The notes: generated by a model not told the origin, from the letters alone. A stretch of DNA of 64,000 bases from Candidatus Nitronereus thalassa (GCF_032191465.1 NZ_JAQOUE010000002.1:310001-374000), one strand, 5' to 3'. Positions 8,579-18,746 are shown, counted from the stretch's first letter. Translations and numbers: made by a program.

Positions 8579-11500
8579 GTGGAATTACCTTCCCAAATGA
8601 TTAGGGAACCTTCAAAAGGCAGTCTGGCAATGCGTTCCAAGGATGAAACCCTAACCCAAGCCAAGCACCTTTTACTCACACAGAAGCTCATTTGGGAGGA
8701 AATCCTTAAGCGAAAGGATTTCGGCTCCATTCTGGGGACCCTTTGTCTCCAGATGGAAAAAATCATTTCTCCTTCAATTTGTGCCATTCTTCTTTCAAGT
8801 GACCAAACCAAGACGAAGACTTTTCGAATGGCCCCTAGTGGTTCCATCGCCTTCTGCGCAGATCTTGATGAGTTCGACCCTCATGAATTTTTAGAAATTT
8901 CTGACATGGTAATCTCGCAAGATGAAGTTCTCGCCTTTCCAGAAGTAGAGACAAATGCAGGCTGGAGCAGGATCCACCATCGTATAAATAAATATGGTAT
9001 TCAATCCTGGTGGTCGATTCCAATAGGGAAAAAGAATCAACAACCTATGGGAACTTTGGTGATTTTTCATGAGGAAAACCACCGGCCTTCGACATTTGAA
9101 ATCTATGCCTTGAACACCGCTGCACAGCTAGCAGAGCTAGCTATTGAACAACGCCAGAATGTACTGGACCATTCCACGAATCGTACCGACCGATTTCAAA
9201 ACTTGTTTGATTCGGCACCTGTGGCCTATCTCACCAGCACCATGGAGGGAAAAATTCTGAGTGCGAACGCCTGCGCCGCAATGTTAACAGGTCTCGAACC
9301 TGATGAATTACCGGGAAGATCAGAACTCGACCTGTATGCCCCTACCCTCCGAGGAAAACGTAAGGCTGAAAGGCTTCATCATTGGATCCAACATGGACTC
9401 GAAGTGGAGAAGGAAGAGTTAGAACTGGAACGACCGGATGGCACTCGACGATGGGTCAGCCTCACCGTTGGGTTAATTCGAGATTCTTTAGGAAATCCCA
9501 TAGAAAGACGAAGCATTCTTGAAGATATTTCCAACCAAAAACAAGCTCAGCAATTATTGGACGAACAGAAATCCATTTTAGAAATGATTGCCAAAGGGCA
9601 ACCTCTTGCCCATACCCTTTTACGCCTATGTGAGGGGATCGAAACGCTTACACCCGGGATTCAATGCGCGATCCACCAATTGCACAACACGACCCTCCAT
9701 TTACTGGCCGCGCCTTCTCTCCCTCGCTCCTACGCGCAAACTATAGATGGCATGAAAATCGGCGTGGGCATGGATTCCTGTGGAACGGCCGCATATCGCC
9801 GAGAACCCGTCATCGTTTCAGATATTGCCACGGATCCGTTATGGCATCAGAGCCGGACCGTCGCCTTAGACCAAGGATTCCAGGCTTGTTGGGCCATCCC
9901 CATCGTCTCATCTGACAATGAAGTCTTGGGCACTTTGGCCATGTATTGCTTGCAACCCCGTACTCCCTGTCAGGAAGATTGGCAGATTATTGAGGCATCA
10001 AAAAAATTGGCAGGGATCGCGTTGGAACAAGAGCGCGATCGTTTAGCCCTCCAACAAAGCGAAGCCAGATTTCGAACTCTCTACGAAGACAATCCCACCA
10101 TGTACTTTACCGTCGCCTTGAATGGGACCGTACGTTCAGTCAATCAATTTGGAGCCTCGCAACTGGGATTTTCTCCTGATGAACTCCGAGGAACATCCGT
10201 ATTTTCTCTTTGTCACCCTGATGACCTTTCGATCGTTCGCCAGACATTCGACGCCTATCTTCACGATCCTTCCGATCTGGAAAATTTGGAATTTCGTCAT
10301 GTTCGAAAAGATGGAACCGTCATTTGGGTGCGAGAAACCATTCGGCTCATACACAGCAAAGAACAAGAACCAGTTCTGTTCCTAGTCTGTGAAGATATCA
10401 CCAATCAAAAACTCACGAGTGAAACCCTTATTGCCAGCGAGGAGGCAATTCGTAAACTCTACGACATTACCTCTTCACCAAATTTAGATTTTGAAGCCCG
10501 CATTCGCGCGTTACTTCAACTCGGGTGTGAGCGATTTCATCTTTCATCGGGACTTCTTGCCCATGGCGTCGGGGAAGACCTCACCCTCCAATATATCCAT
10601 ACTCCTTCATCCTCTTTAGTCGAAGGCACCACAGTTCCCATGCAACACACCTTCTGGGGTCTTACTATCGGATCACCTGAACCCATTGGCATTGAACAAA
10701 TCAGTGAACTCTCATTGCCTACTTCCGTTTGCCATTCCACGTTCAATTGGCAAAGCTACCTTGGAACCAAAGTTATGGTTGGGCATGAAACCTATGGCAT
10801 TTTGTGTTTTGGCAGTCCGCAAGTCTTCAAAGGTAAATTTTCCGAAGCCGAGAAAGACTTCCTACAATTGATGGCCCGTTGGATAGGGACGGAACTTGAA
10901 CAAATTCAAGCACGTGAGGCGTTAGAAAAAAATCACGCCGTCCTCCATGCCGTCCTCGAAGGCTCCATTGATGCATTTTATGTTAAAAATTTACAGGGTT
11001 CCTACCTCATGATTAACTCGGCAGGTGCCCGATTATTGGGGAAATCCCCTTCTGAGGTCATTGGGAAAAATGACTTTGATCTACTCTCTACTGAACAAGC
11101 CATCGCCCCGCGGCAAAAAGACTTGGAGATATTAGCGTCCCAGCAAAGCCAAACCTTTGAAGAACAAGTCACCATTTCCAACGTCACTCGAACTTACCTT
11201 ACGACCAAGTCTCCGTTTTACGATTCCGCGGGTAACATCATCGGCATTTTCGGAAATGCCAGAGATATCACCGAGCGCAAACGAGGAGAAGAAGCTCTAC
11301 AATTGACCCAACAAGTCTTCGACATTTTACCAGATCACGTCTCAGTCGTAGGCCCGGATTACCGTTATCGACGGGTGAATACCGCCTATGAACAAGTTCA
11401 CGGCCTTCCTGCTCAGGACATCATTGGCAAACATATTTCTGACCTGCTAGGGCAGGAAATTTTTCAGCGCGACATCCAACCACTCTTCAATCGTTGCCTT

Positions 11501-12325
11501 CAGGGAGAAAGTGTTTCCTATGAACGCTGGTTCCAATTCCACGACGGATATAGACGATTTATGGCTGTCACCTACTCTCCATTGTGGGATCAGGATCATC
11601 ACCAGGTGGAAGCCGTCGTGGTCAATGCCCGTGATTTAACACCACGGAAACACATGGAAGAAGCTCTTAAGGAAAGTGAGGGTCGCCTGCGGGTACTCCT
11701 TGATGAACGCATTCGAATTAGCCAAGACCTTCATGACCATGTGCTCCAATCCATTTATGCCGTTGGGCTAATGATTGCAGCTATCCGAAAACCCCTTGAA
11801 ACCCAAAACTTTTCCGAAGTGTATGAATTTCTAGACCAAGCGGTGTTGCAAGTGAATAACTCCATCACGGACATTCGTGGTTTTATCGAAGGTCTGCCCA
11901 AGGACCTAGATGATATTGGAGACTTTTCCACCGAACTGACCAACCTGGTTCAATCGATGTCCATTCCGGATGGACCAACATTTCAATTGCGCCTTGATCA
12001 AGAAGCTCTTGATCTGCTGTGTCAACAAAACACTCTGCACCTTGTCAACATCGCCAGGGAATCGATGAGTAATTGTCTGCGCCATGCCCAAGCCACGGAA
12101 AGCACCATCAGCTTAACCAGAGAAAACGGCCATTTGCGTTTTGAGATCGCCGATAATGGCATTGGATTCATTCCCCTAGAACGCTCACACGCAGGTCACG
12201 GCCTTATCAACATGAAAGCCCGCTCTGAACATTTACAGGGAACGATGACCATCCGCTCTGCTCCCCATGAAGGAACCCGAGTGATTATTCACATGCCAAC
12301 CGCTGCACCAAACCGAGGGAAGTAA
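8579..12325 (+). CDS. Large cytoplasmic PAS/GAF sensor histidine kinase (NarL-partner type)
   Basis: 1248 residues from a GTG; ATGs at 8597 and 8630 are alternatives. No membrane segments are visible, so it is cytoplasmic. By eye the order is a GAF-like domain (about 20-195), PAS (205-320), GAF (335-490), PAS (498-610), GAF-like (620-775), PAS (785-900), PAS (905-1025), then a HisKA_3 dimerisation domain with the phospho-acceptor His in ISQDLHDHVLQ (about 1045-1055) and an HATPase_c domain (NIARESMSNCLRHA, then DNGIGF). The HisKA_3 type matches the NarL-family regulator 6 nt downstream. Four PAS and three GAF-like modules suggest integration of several cues such as redox, gas or small ligands; no haem or flavin ligand can be assigned. 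Confidence 0.92.
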   Translation: MELPSQMIREPSKGSLAMRSKDETLTQAKHLLLTQKLIWEEILKRKDFGSILGTLCLQMEKIISPSICAILLSSDQTKTKTFRMAPSGSIAFCADLDEFDPHEFLEISDMVISQDEVLAFPEVETNAGWSRIHHRINKYGIQSWWSIPIGKKNQQPMGTLVIFHEENHRPSTFEIYALNTAAQLAELAIEQRQNVLDHSTNRTDRFQNLFDSAPVAYLTSTMEGKILSANACAAMLTGLEPDELPGRSELDLYAPTLRGKRKAERLHHWIQHGLEVEKEELELERPDGTRRWVSLTVGLIRDSLGNPIERRSILEDISNQKQAQQLLDEQKSILEMIAKGQPLAHTLLRLCEGIETLTPGIQCAIHQLHNTTLHLLAAPSLPRSYAQTIDGMKIGVGMDSCGTAAYRREPVIVSDIATDPLWHQSRTVALDQGFQACWAIPIVSSDNEVLGTLAMYCLQPRTPCQEDWQIIEASKKLAGIALEQERDRLALQQSEARFRTLYEDNPTMYFTVALNGTVRSVNQFGASQLGFSPDELRGTSVFSLCHPDDLSIVRQTFDAYLHDPSDLENLEFRHVRKDGTVIWVRETIRLIHSKEQEPVLFLVCEDITNQKLTSETLIASEEAIRKLYDITSSPNLDFEARIRALLQLGCERFHLSSGLLAHGVGEDLTLQYIHTPSSSLVEGTTVPMQHTFWGLTIGSPEPIGIEQISELSLPTSVCHSTFNWQSYLGTKVMVGHETYGILCFGSPQVFKGKFSEAEKDFLQLMARWIGTELEQIQAREALEKNHAVLHAVLEGSIDAFYVKNLQGSYLMINSAGARLLGKSPSEVIGKNDFDLLSTEQAIAPRQKDLEILASQQSQTFEEQVTISNVTRTYLTTKSPFYDSAGNIIGIFGNARDITERKRGEEALQLTQQVFDILPDHVSVVGPDYRYRRVNTAYEQVHGLPAQDIIGKHISDLLGQEIFQRDIQPLFNRCLQGESVSYERWFQFHDGYRRFMAVTYSPLWDQDHHQVEAVVVNARDLTPRKHMEEALKESEGRLRVLLDERIRISQDLHDHVLQSIYAVGLMIAAIRKPLETQNFSEVYEFLDQAVLQVNNSITDIRGFIEGLPKDLDDIGDFSTELTNLVQSMSIPDGPTFQLRLDQEALDLLCQQNTLHLVNIARESMSNCLRHAQATESTISLTRENGHLRFEIADNGIGFIPLERSHAGHGLINMKARSEHLQGTMTIRSAPHEGTRVIIHMPTAAPNRGK

Positions 12326-12331
12326 CATCTC

Positions 12332-12991
12332 ATGATTCAAATTTTGTTAGTCGAAGACCATGAAGTCGTCCGCATTGGCTTGAAAACCATTCTCGCTCAA
12401 AATCCTCAATTCAATATTGTCGGGGAGGTTGGCACCTGTGAGGAGGCCAAACAGGAAGCTGTTCGACTTCAACCCAACGTAGTCCTCATGGACCTTCGTC
12501 TTCCCGATGGAAGTGGTGTCGATGCCTGTCGGGATATTCTTCAAACTTGTCCAAAGACCCGCATTCTCTTTTTAACATCCTATAGAGATGAAGATTCAAT
12601 GCTGGCGGCAGTCTTGGCCGGGGCATCGGGCTACCTCCTCAAGGAAGTGAGTCCGGATCGTCTCACACAGGCTATAGAAATGGTCGCGGAAGGGCATTCC
12701 ATCCTTGATCAGGGCGTGATTGAAAAAGTCAAAGAATGGGTCAACAAAAAAACTCAACCGCAAGCCCCCGCGAAAAAGTGGGATTTATCTCCGCAACAAT
12801 TTAGGGTATTGGAACAAGTCGCCGAAGGCAAAACCAATAAGGAAATCGGCCGCTTTCTAGGACTCAGCGATAAGACAGTGAGAAATTATCTTGCCACAAT
12901 CTTTGAAAAACTCAGAATAACTCGTCGCAGTCAAGCCGCCACTATGTTCACTAAACAAAACCTCAAGGATTCTCAAACGCCGGACCGCTGA
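12332..12991 (+). CDS. NarL/FixJ-family response regulator
   Basis: 219 residues. Receiver domain at 1-120: acidic pair E8-D9, phospho-acceptor D54 in VVLMDLRLPDGSG, T82 and K104. A LuxR-type helix-turn-helix occupies about 148-208 (LSPQQFRVLEQVAEGKTNKEIG, LSDKTVRNYLATIFEKL). It starts 6 nt after the kinase stop, so the pair form one two-component system of the NarL/DevR type. Target genes are not evident; the next gene begins about 490 nt downstream. Confidence 0.95.
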   Translation: MIQILLVEDHEVVRIGLKTILAQNPQFNIVGEVGTCEEAKQEAVRLQPNVVLMDLRLPDGSGVDACRDILQTCPKTRILFLTSYRDEDSMLAAVLAGASGYLLKEVSPDRLTQAIEMVAEGHSILDQGVIEKVKEWVNKKTQPQAPAKKWDLSPQQFRVLEQVAEGKTNKEIGRFLGLSDKTVRNYLATIFEKLRITRRSQAATMFTKQNLKDSQTPDR

Positions 12992-13479
12992 CCCTTTCCA
13001 GCGAACAGATTCAGAAAATTACACGCCTCCTTACTCACAACCATCTCATGCAACCGAGGCTCAGATCCACTTCCCGAGAGGAGTGAGCCCTGACTACGCC
13101 CGAGGCATAAACTGTTCATATATCCTCTACGTTGCGTTCTTGTTCATGAAAATCAAAGCCATATAGTCTAGGAAAAAGTTCTGGATCAATAAGGCAACAT
13201 ATGAGAACATCTGTTGAAAGCTATGAGTAATTTCAACCAGTCAACAATGGAAATGATTGGCATCCAAAGCGTTTCCATTTCCTGACAAAGGTCATGGATG
13301 CCAATTCAATTTGAAAAGAGTTACGACCGAAATCGCTTGTAAAAGCCAATCAAAATATCGCGTAAGAGGAATTAGGCAGTACACCTGGAAGTATCTCACC
13401 ATTTCTCCAATAATTAGATACGAAAATTAGATACAAACGCGGACGACTTTTCTCTCGGCAATAAATTTCGAGGAAGAAT
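12992..13479. other. Intergenic stretch, no gene seen
   Basis: About 490 nt between the response regulator and the GCS2-like gene. It has only very short frames. A small direct repeat of ATTAGATAC occurs around 13415-13435. No convincing promoter or RNA was recognised. Confidence 0.4.
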
Positions 13480-14967
13480 TTGGGATTATCTATCGACAAA
13501 GAAGTGTTTGAGAAACAGGATTACGCTCTCTTCGCAGGCCGCTTACAACAAAGCCTCAGCATTCTCCATGAACTACTCGGTCGTCCTGGATTTGGAAATG
13601 GACCCCTTTCCCTTGGCGCCGAACTCGAGCTTCCTATTATCGATCAACACGGTCAGGCCTTTCCCATCAACCGCTCTCTTCTAGCACAAAGCGCTGACTC
13701 GTCACTTCAACTCGAACTCGATCGATTCAATATCGAATATAACACGACGCCTCTTCCCCTCAGTGGATCCCCCTTTACGGCATTAGAAACTCAACTCACA
13801 AACGCATTAGACACCATCAACAACCTCGCCGCTTCACAAGGCGGACGTGTCGTACCCATTGGCATCCTCCCCACTCTCACCGAAGCTGACTTACAACCCC
13901 AAGCCTTAACCGATCTCCCCCGTTATCGGGCACTCTCTTGGGCACTACGTCAACAACGGCATGCCCCGTTCCGAGTTTGTATCGACGGAAAAGAACCCCT
14001 CACCCTGGCCTGTAATGATGTCACTTTGGAAGGAGCCAACACCTCGCTTCAATTGCACCTTCGCGTTCCACCGACGGAGTTTGCCAACATGTATAATATG
14101 GCTCAATTGGTCACCCCAATTGCCGTGGCCGTATCAGCCAATTCACCGATATTTGTCGGCCATCAATTGTGGGATGAAACCCGCATCGCCTTATTTAAAC
14201 AGGCAATTGATTATCGGCCACCTCACCAAAAAGATTGGAGCCAACCAGCACGGGTTTCCTATGGAAACGGGTGGATCCGCGATGGCGCCTATGAATTATT
14301 TGCGGAAGCCGTTGGACTTTTCCCTCCCTTACTGCCTCTACTCAGTGAACACGCCCCTATGGATTCCTATCAACGTGGTGAGCTTCCGGCCTTGGAGGAA
14401 TTGCGCCTGCATCAGGGCACGGTCTGGCGATGGAATCGCGCGATTTATGATCCAGCCATGGGTGGACATCTTCGGATTGAGCTTCGGACATTGCCCTCGG
14501 GACCAACCCCAATTGATATGGCAGCCAATGCCGCTTTTCTATATGGTATGATCTTGGGACTCCAAACCCAGGCTCAGCATCTCCTGCCGATCTTCCCCTT
14601 TGATTATGCGCACCGAAATTTTTATAGGGCCGCACAGGTGGGATTGCACGCAAAACTCTTATGGCCATCCAACTCCCCACCCTCCCCCTCTGAGGTACCC
14701 GTGCGGGAACTGGCAAGGACCATGCTCCCACTTGCCAAACAGGGTCTACTCCATGCCGGCGTGGACCAAGGAGAGACAGAACGCATGCTAGGAATTATTC
14801 AGCAGCGAGTGGACACAGGGATAAACGGCGCCACATGGCAGCGTTCCATGCTCACGAAATTTGAGCAACGGATGTCAAGGAGGGAGGCCTTGGCCGCCAT
14901 GCTTGAAAAATACTTGACCCATGCCAATGAAGGACGCCCGGTCACCGAATGGGAACCCTGTCCATGA
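13480..14967 (+). CDS. Glutamate-cysteine ligase family 2 (GCS2)-like protein
   Basis: 495 residues from a TTG preceded by GAGGAAG at close spacing. The sequence has the carboxylate-amine ligase pattern: GPLSLGAELELPIID near the N-terminus, the ELDRFNIEYNTTPLP segment, LEGANTSLQLHLRV, and HLRIELRTLPSGPTPID. GCS2 enzymes join glutamate to an amine (cysteine in YbdK-like members), but many family members act on other substrates, so the product is open. The stop overlaps the start of an AstE/AspA-like hydrolase by ATGA, and the two are surely co-translated. That points to a shared metabolite such as a glutamyl or acylated amino acid. Confidence 0.8.
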   Translation: MGLSIDKEVFEKQDYALFAGRLQQSLSILHELLGRPGFGNGPLSLGAELELPIIDQHGQAFPINRSLLAQSADSSLQLELDRFNIEYNTTPLPLSGSPFTALETQLTNALDTINNLAASQGGRVVPIGILPTLTEADLQPQALTDLPRYRALSWALRQQRHAPFRVCIDGKEPLTLACNDVTLEGANTSLQLHLRVPPTEFANMYNMAQLVTPIAVAVSANSPIFVGHQLWDETRIALFKQAIDYRPPHQKDWSQPARVSYGNGWIRDGAYELFAEAVGLFPPLLPLLSEHAPMDSYQRGELPALEELRLHQGTVWRWNRAIYDPAMGGHLRIELRTLPSGPTPIDMAANAAFLYGMILGLQTQAQHLLPIFPFDYAHRNFYRAAQVGLHAKLLWPSNSPPSPSEVPVRELARTMLPLAKQGLLHAGVDQGETERMLGIIQQRVDTGINGATWQRSMLTKFEQRMSRREALAAMLEKYLTHANEGRPVTEWEPCP

Positions 14968-15998
14968 AACATCAGTCTGAGGTTCTCCGGATTTGGGAAC
15001 ACCCACGACCTGAAGAAGTAGGGGATTCGGTAGAAGAATTTTTGCGACTTCTTGGCGGGCCTACCTGGATCGAAATCCCCGGCAAGGATCAATCACGATC
15101 TCGTGCCATTGTCACTCTGCTTCACGGCAATGAACCGTCCGGTGTCCACGCCATTCATCAATGGCTTCGACTGGGCAACCAACCGCAAGTAAACGTCGCA
15201 TGTTTCCTCGGCGCCATCGACGCTGCCCTTGCACCTCCAGGCTTTGCACTTCGAACATTGCCAGGGCACAAAGACTTAAATCGGTGCTGGAAGGCACCCT
15301 TTGATGGGACAGAAGGGCGCATGGCCCAAGAAGTTTTGGATCAATTGAGGCTTATGAAGCCCGAAGCGTTAATTGACCTTCATAATACATCAGGGCGAAG
15401 TCCGAGTTATGCCATTACCACCCAGACCGGGAACAAGCAGAAAACCCTGACCTCCCTCTTCTCCGATCAACTCGTCATTACGGATTTGCGATTAGGGGCC
15501 CTGATGGAAGCCATCGAGTTTGAAATTCCCACCATTGCCGTGGAATGCGGTGAATATCACGATCCTCAGTCTCACCAATTGGCATTTGACGGAATCAATC
15601 GCTTTGCCCAGACGGATGATCTCTTTTCCAATGAAATAGAGAACTCCAACATCACAGTTTTTGAACACCCGGTACGTATTGAACTTCAAAAGGGTCGGAT
15701 AGTGGCCTATGGCACTTCGCCAATCACCACAGCCGATTTGACCCTCCGAGCTGATGCCGACAAATTAAACTTTGATATGTTGTATTTCGGGGAACAAATT
15801 GGTTGGGCAGGACCGGACGAACTCAATGTGCTCACGGCCTTTGATGCAAAAGGAAATAATCGCGTCAAAGAAATCTTTTCCATCAACAAAGGTCAACTCC
15901 ATCTCGCTCAAGCGGGAAGAATCCTCATGATGACGACAGACCCCATCATGGCCTCTACCGACTGCTTGTTTTATTTCCTTCCCGCCACGAACCGATAG
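14964..15998 (+). CDS. AstE/AspA-family zinc hydrolase (succinylglutamate desuccinylase/aspartoacylase-like)
   Basis: 344 residues from the ATG at 14964 that overlaps the upstream stop; an ATG at 14949 would add five residues. M14-type zinc motifs are visible: LLHGNEPSG (zinc His and Glu), the basic HKDLNRCW substrate loop and ALIDLHNTSG with the third zinc ligand; VECGEYHD may supply the catalytic Glu. Family members remove acyl groups from N-acyl amino acids such as succinylglutamate or N-acetylaspartate. No other arginine-catabolism genes are present, so a role in the AST pathway is unlikely; a joint role with the GCS2-like ligase is more plausible. Confidence 0.82.
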   Translation: MKHQSEVLRIWEHPRPEEVGDSVEEFLRLLGGPTWIEIPGKDQSRSRAIVTLLHGNEPSGVHAIHQWLRLGNQPQVNVACFLGAIDAALAPPGFALRTLPGHKDLNRCWKAPFDGTEGRMAQEVLDQLRLMKPEALIDLHNTSGRSPSYAITTQTGNKQKTLTSLFSDQLVITDLRLGALMEAIEFEIPTIAVECGEYHDPQSHQLAFDGINRFAQTDDLFSNEIENSNITVFEHPVRIELQKGRIVAYGTSPITTADLTLRADADKLNFDMLYFGEQIGWAGPDELNVLTAFDAKGNNRVKEIFSINKGQLHLAQAGRILMMTTDPIMASTDCLFYFLPATNR

Positions 15999-16298
15999 CC
16001 TCGGTCCCAATAATAAGTGTTCCAAAAATTTCCCCATAAGGGGAGATCAACTCCAAATTTCTATCTCTCCAACACCGACAAACACCAAACTACGTACTTC
16101 CCCACCCCTCTTTCGAGTAATTTCAACCTCCCCCCCTTTTGGGGTACTCTGCTTTCGTCTTTCGTGAAGTAAATTACATTTATTCACCCTGGCACGGAGG
16201 CTGGAAACAGACTCACCCCCACAAGCCAGACAAACACAATCAGGGAAGGGATGCCCATTTTGTTTTTGTCTGCACAGCCATCTACGGAGATCAAGACC
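15999..16298. other. Intergenic stretch before the haem peroxidase
   Basis: About 300 nt. It contains two small C4/G4 hairpins (TCCCC-ATAA-GGGGA near 16030 and CCCC-TTTT-GGGG near 16140). Neither is followed by a strong T run. The peroxidase leader holds GGAGA near 16285-16289. An in-frame ATG at 16251 directly abuts a purine run and is not preferred as the start. Confidence 0.4.
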
Positions 16299-17987
16299 AT
16301 GTCAATTAACCGACCAACATCCCAATCAAAACGATTTCATCATCACATCAGCAGATGGTCACTCATGACCACCTGTTTCATTTTTGCACTCCTCGGGACA
16401 ATACCGCTGGAAGGCTGGGCGATCGAAACCAGAACCATAGATGGTACATACAACAACGTCCAAAACCCGGAGTGGGGCAGTGCCGACTCTCAACTCGATC
16501 GAACCATTGACCCCGACTACCAAGATGATATTGCCCAACCGGCAGAGTACAGCCGCCCAAGTCCTCGATCTATTTCCAACATCGTGGCCGCGCAGTCTGA
16601 ACTTCGCTTCAATGACATGGGCGCAACAGATATGGTCTGGCAATGGGGGCAATTTATCGATCACGACCTCGATCTTACCACTGAGGCCCACCCACCCGAA
16701 GAATACGACATCAAAATTCCTGAAGGGGATACATATTTTGACCCCCAATCTTCCGGCAACGAAATCATCCCTTTTCACAGGTCAGTGTATGATCCCAACA
16801 CAGGGACCGATACCTCAAATCCTAGACAGCAACTCAATAACATTACCTCGTACCTTGATGGCTCGATGATCTACGGTTCCGATCCCCAACGGGCTCTGGC
16901 TTTACGAACCTTAGATGGAACCGGTCGGCTCAAGACCAGCAAAAAGAACCTTCTACCTTTCAACACCGATGGCCTCCCTAATGCTGGCGGACCGGACCCA
17001 AACTTATTTTTAGCGGGGGATATACGCGCCAACGAACAAGTGGGACTCACCACCATGCACACGTTATTCGTGCGCGAGCACAACCGGTTGGCAAAACGTA
17101 TCCGTAAACGAAACCGCCATCTTACAGGGGATCAAATTTACGAACGAGCACGACGAAGAGTTGGAGCCTTTATCCAAGTCATCACGTACAACGAATTTAT
17201 TCCAGTATTACTTGGGCCCAAGGCCTTGTCACCCTACGGAGGTTACAATACCACCGTCGATGCCTCGGCTGGGAATATCTTTTCGACCGCCGCTTACCGC
17301 CTCGGCCATAGTATGCTGTCACCAGAAATTTTTCGGCTCAAGAAAAATGGGAAACCCATTCGCGCTGGACACCTGGCACTTCGTGATGCATTTTTCGCTC
17401 CTGGCCTTTTGCGGCAGGAAGGAGGCATTGAGCCTATCCTCCGTGGCCTCAGCAGAAAATTGGCCCAAGAGGTGGATAATTATGTCATAGATGACGTGCG
17501 AAATTTCTTGTTTGGCAAACCCGGGGAAGGTGGTCTTGACTTGGTATCGTTAAATATTCAACGAGGTCGGGACCACGGACTACCTACCTACAATGAAGCA
17601 CGCCTTGAGTATGGATTCACTCCAGCAGCAGACTTTTCTCAGATTTCATCAGACCCGGAAATTCAAGAGCGTCTCGCGCTAGCATATGATCACCAAATTG
17701 AAATGATTGACGTGTGGGTCGGTGGGTTGGCCGAAGATCATGTTCCCGGCGCGCTGGTGGGGCCACTGTTCTTTAAAATCCTCAAGGAGCAATTCGAGCG
17801 ATTCCGGGATGGAGATCGCTTCTTTTACAAAAATATGTACTCGCGATATGAAATTAAGAGGCTCGAAAATACAACATTAGCCGATATTATCAGACGAAAT
17901 ACGAGAATCGGCCACGAGATTCAAGACAATGTGTTTCGCCTATCACATAAAAAATACCGGAAACATGCCCGGGACCATGACGATTGA
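16299..17987 (+). CDS. Exported animal-type haem peroxidase
   Basis: 562 residues from the ATG at 16299, which has GGAGA 9 nt upstream. A signal peptide is visible (basic KRFHHHISRW then a hydrophobic TTCFIFALLGTIPLEGWA). The catalytic signature of the animal haem peroxidase family (myeloperoxidase/peroxinectin type) is intact: distal His122 in WGQFIDHDLDLT, catalytic Arg259 in LFVREHNRLA, and proximal haem-ligand His337 in AYRLGHSML. LNIQRGRDHGLPTYNEAR is also typical. Such enzymes oxidise halides or phenols with H2O2. Bacterial members exist but are uncommon. No partner genes are obvious; a DCC thiol-disulfide-like protein lies downstream. Confidence 0.92.
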   Translation: MSINRPTSQSKRFHHHISRWSLMTTCFIFALLGTIPLEGWAIETRTIDGTYNNVQNPEWGSADSQLDRTIDPDYQDDIAQPAEYSRPSPRSISNIVAAQSELRFNDMGATDMVWQWGQFIDHDLDLTTEAHPPEEYDIKIPEGDTYFDPQSSGNEIIPFHRSVYDPNTGTDTSNPRQQLNNITSYLDGSMIYGSDPQRALALRTLDGTGRLKTSKKNLLPFNTDGLPNAGGPDPNLFLAGDIRANEQVGLTTMHTLFVREHNRLAKRIRKRNRHLTGDQIYERARRRVGAFIQVITYNEFIPVLLGPKALSPYGGYNTTVDASAGNIFSTAAYRLGHSMLSPEIFRLKKNGKPIRAGHLALRDAFFAPGLLRQEGGIEPILRGLSRKLAQEVDNYVIDDVRNFLFGKPGEGGLDLVSLNIQRGRDHGLPTYNEARLEYGFTPAADFSQISSDPEIQERLALAYDHQIEMIDVWVGGLAEDHVPGALVGPLFFKILKEQFERFRDGDRFFYKNMYSRYEIKRLENTTLADIIRRNTRIGHEIQDNVFRLSHKKYRKHARDHDD

Positions 17988-18079
17988 TGGCGATCTGATG
18001 ATTCAAGTATTTCCTAGCACGCTCAAGCCTTACCTCGTCAGGTAACAGATTCTCATATTGAGAACGTCCTTCACGACTG

Positions 18080-18111
18080 CCCAAGCTCTTTTCTGAGGAA
18101 GAGAGCTTGGG
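18080..18111. terminator. Perfect 10-bp hairpin, possible terminator
   Basis: CCCAAGCTCT (18080-18089) and AGAGCTTGGG (18102-18111) form a perfect 10-bp stem with a 12-nt loop, 93 nt after the peroxidase stop. There is no T run on either side, so an intrinsic terminator is not certain; it could also stabilise mRNA. Confidence 0.4.
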
Positions 18112-18239
18112 TGACCAATGGCAGGCCAGAGATGTATCCTTGAGCCTGGTACTCCTGCTCCTTTCCTATATAAAGTGTATACTGAAAAAAGCCCTGGCCC
18201 AAGACTGGAATCCATAACCCGGATATCTAACAAGTACAC

Positions 18240-18674
18240 ATGGATTTTCGAGATCCATCCTCGCCACCAGATTCAAACGGCCCAATTATTTTGTACGATG
18301 GGACTTGCCATCTGTGCACCAAAACGGTGCAGTTTGTGATTCAACGCGATCACCGGAAGCAATTTCGTTTTGCCTCACTACAATCCTCGTTTTCGGACAA
18401 ATTTGTTGAACAGAATTCTGAAAAACAGGAACGATTGGAATCGATGGTGCTTATCATCGGAGATCACGTCTACCGCCGATCAACCGCTGCTCTGATGACT
18501 GCCAAAATGCTGGATGGATGGTGGCCAATACTCGCGGCCTTGTTATGGATTCCAAAACCGCTTCGAGATATGTTCTATCATTGGCTGGCCAAGCACCGCT
18601 ATCAAGTCTTAGGAAAACGTGAAACCTGTTGGAGGCCAACCCCGGATCTCGCAGATCGATTTTTGGACACATAG
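18240..18674 (+). CDS. DCC-family (DUF393) thiol-disulfide oxidoreductase-like protein
   Basis: 144 residues. The family motif LYDGTCHLCTKTVQFV is at about 18-33 and gives the DCC name (Asp-Cys-Cys, here DGTCHLC). The middle has the usual SMVLI and YRRSTAALMTAKML segments, and the end holds the RYQVLGKRETC stretch. These proteins have a thioredoxin-like fold and are thought to be thiol-disulfide oxidoreductases, though physiological partners are rarely known. No signal peptide. The start has only a weak ribosome site. Its own promoter is not clear. Confidence 0.87.
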   Translation: MDFRDPSSPPDSNGPIILYDGTCHLCTKTVQFVIQRDHRKQFRFASLQSSFSDKFVEQNSEKQERLESMVLIIGDHVYRRSTAALMTAKMLDGWWPILAALLWIPKPLRDMFYHWLAKHRYQVLGKRETCWRPTPDLADRFLDT

Positions 18675-18746
18675 CCCAAAATAATCCGGGCAACGCCCAC
18701 TCACTCCCGGCCTCTTCTGAAAAGAAATTCTCACTCTCCGTGAGGG

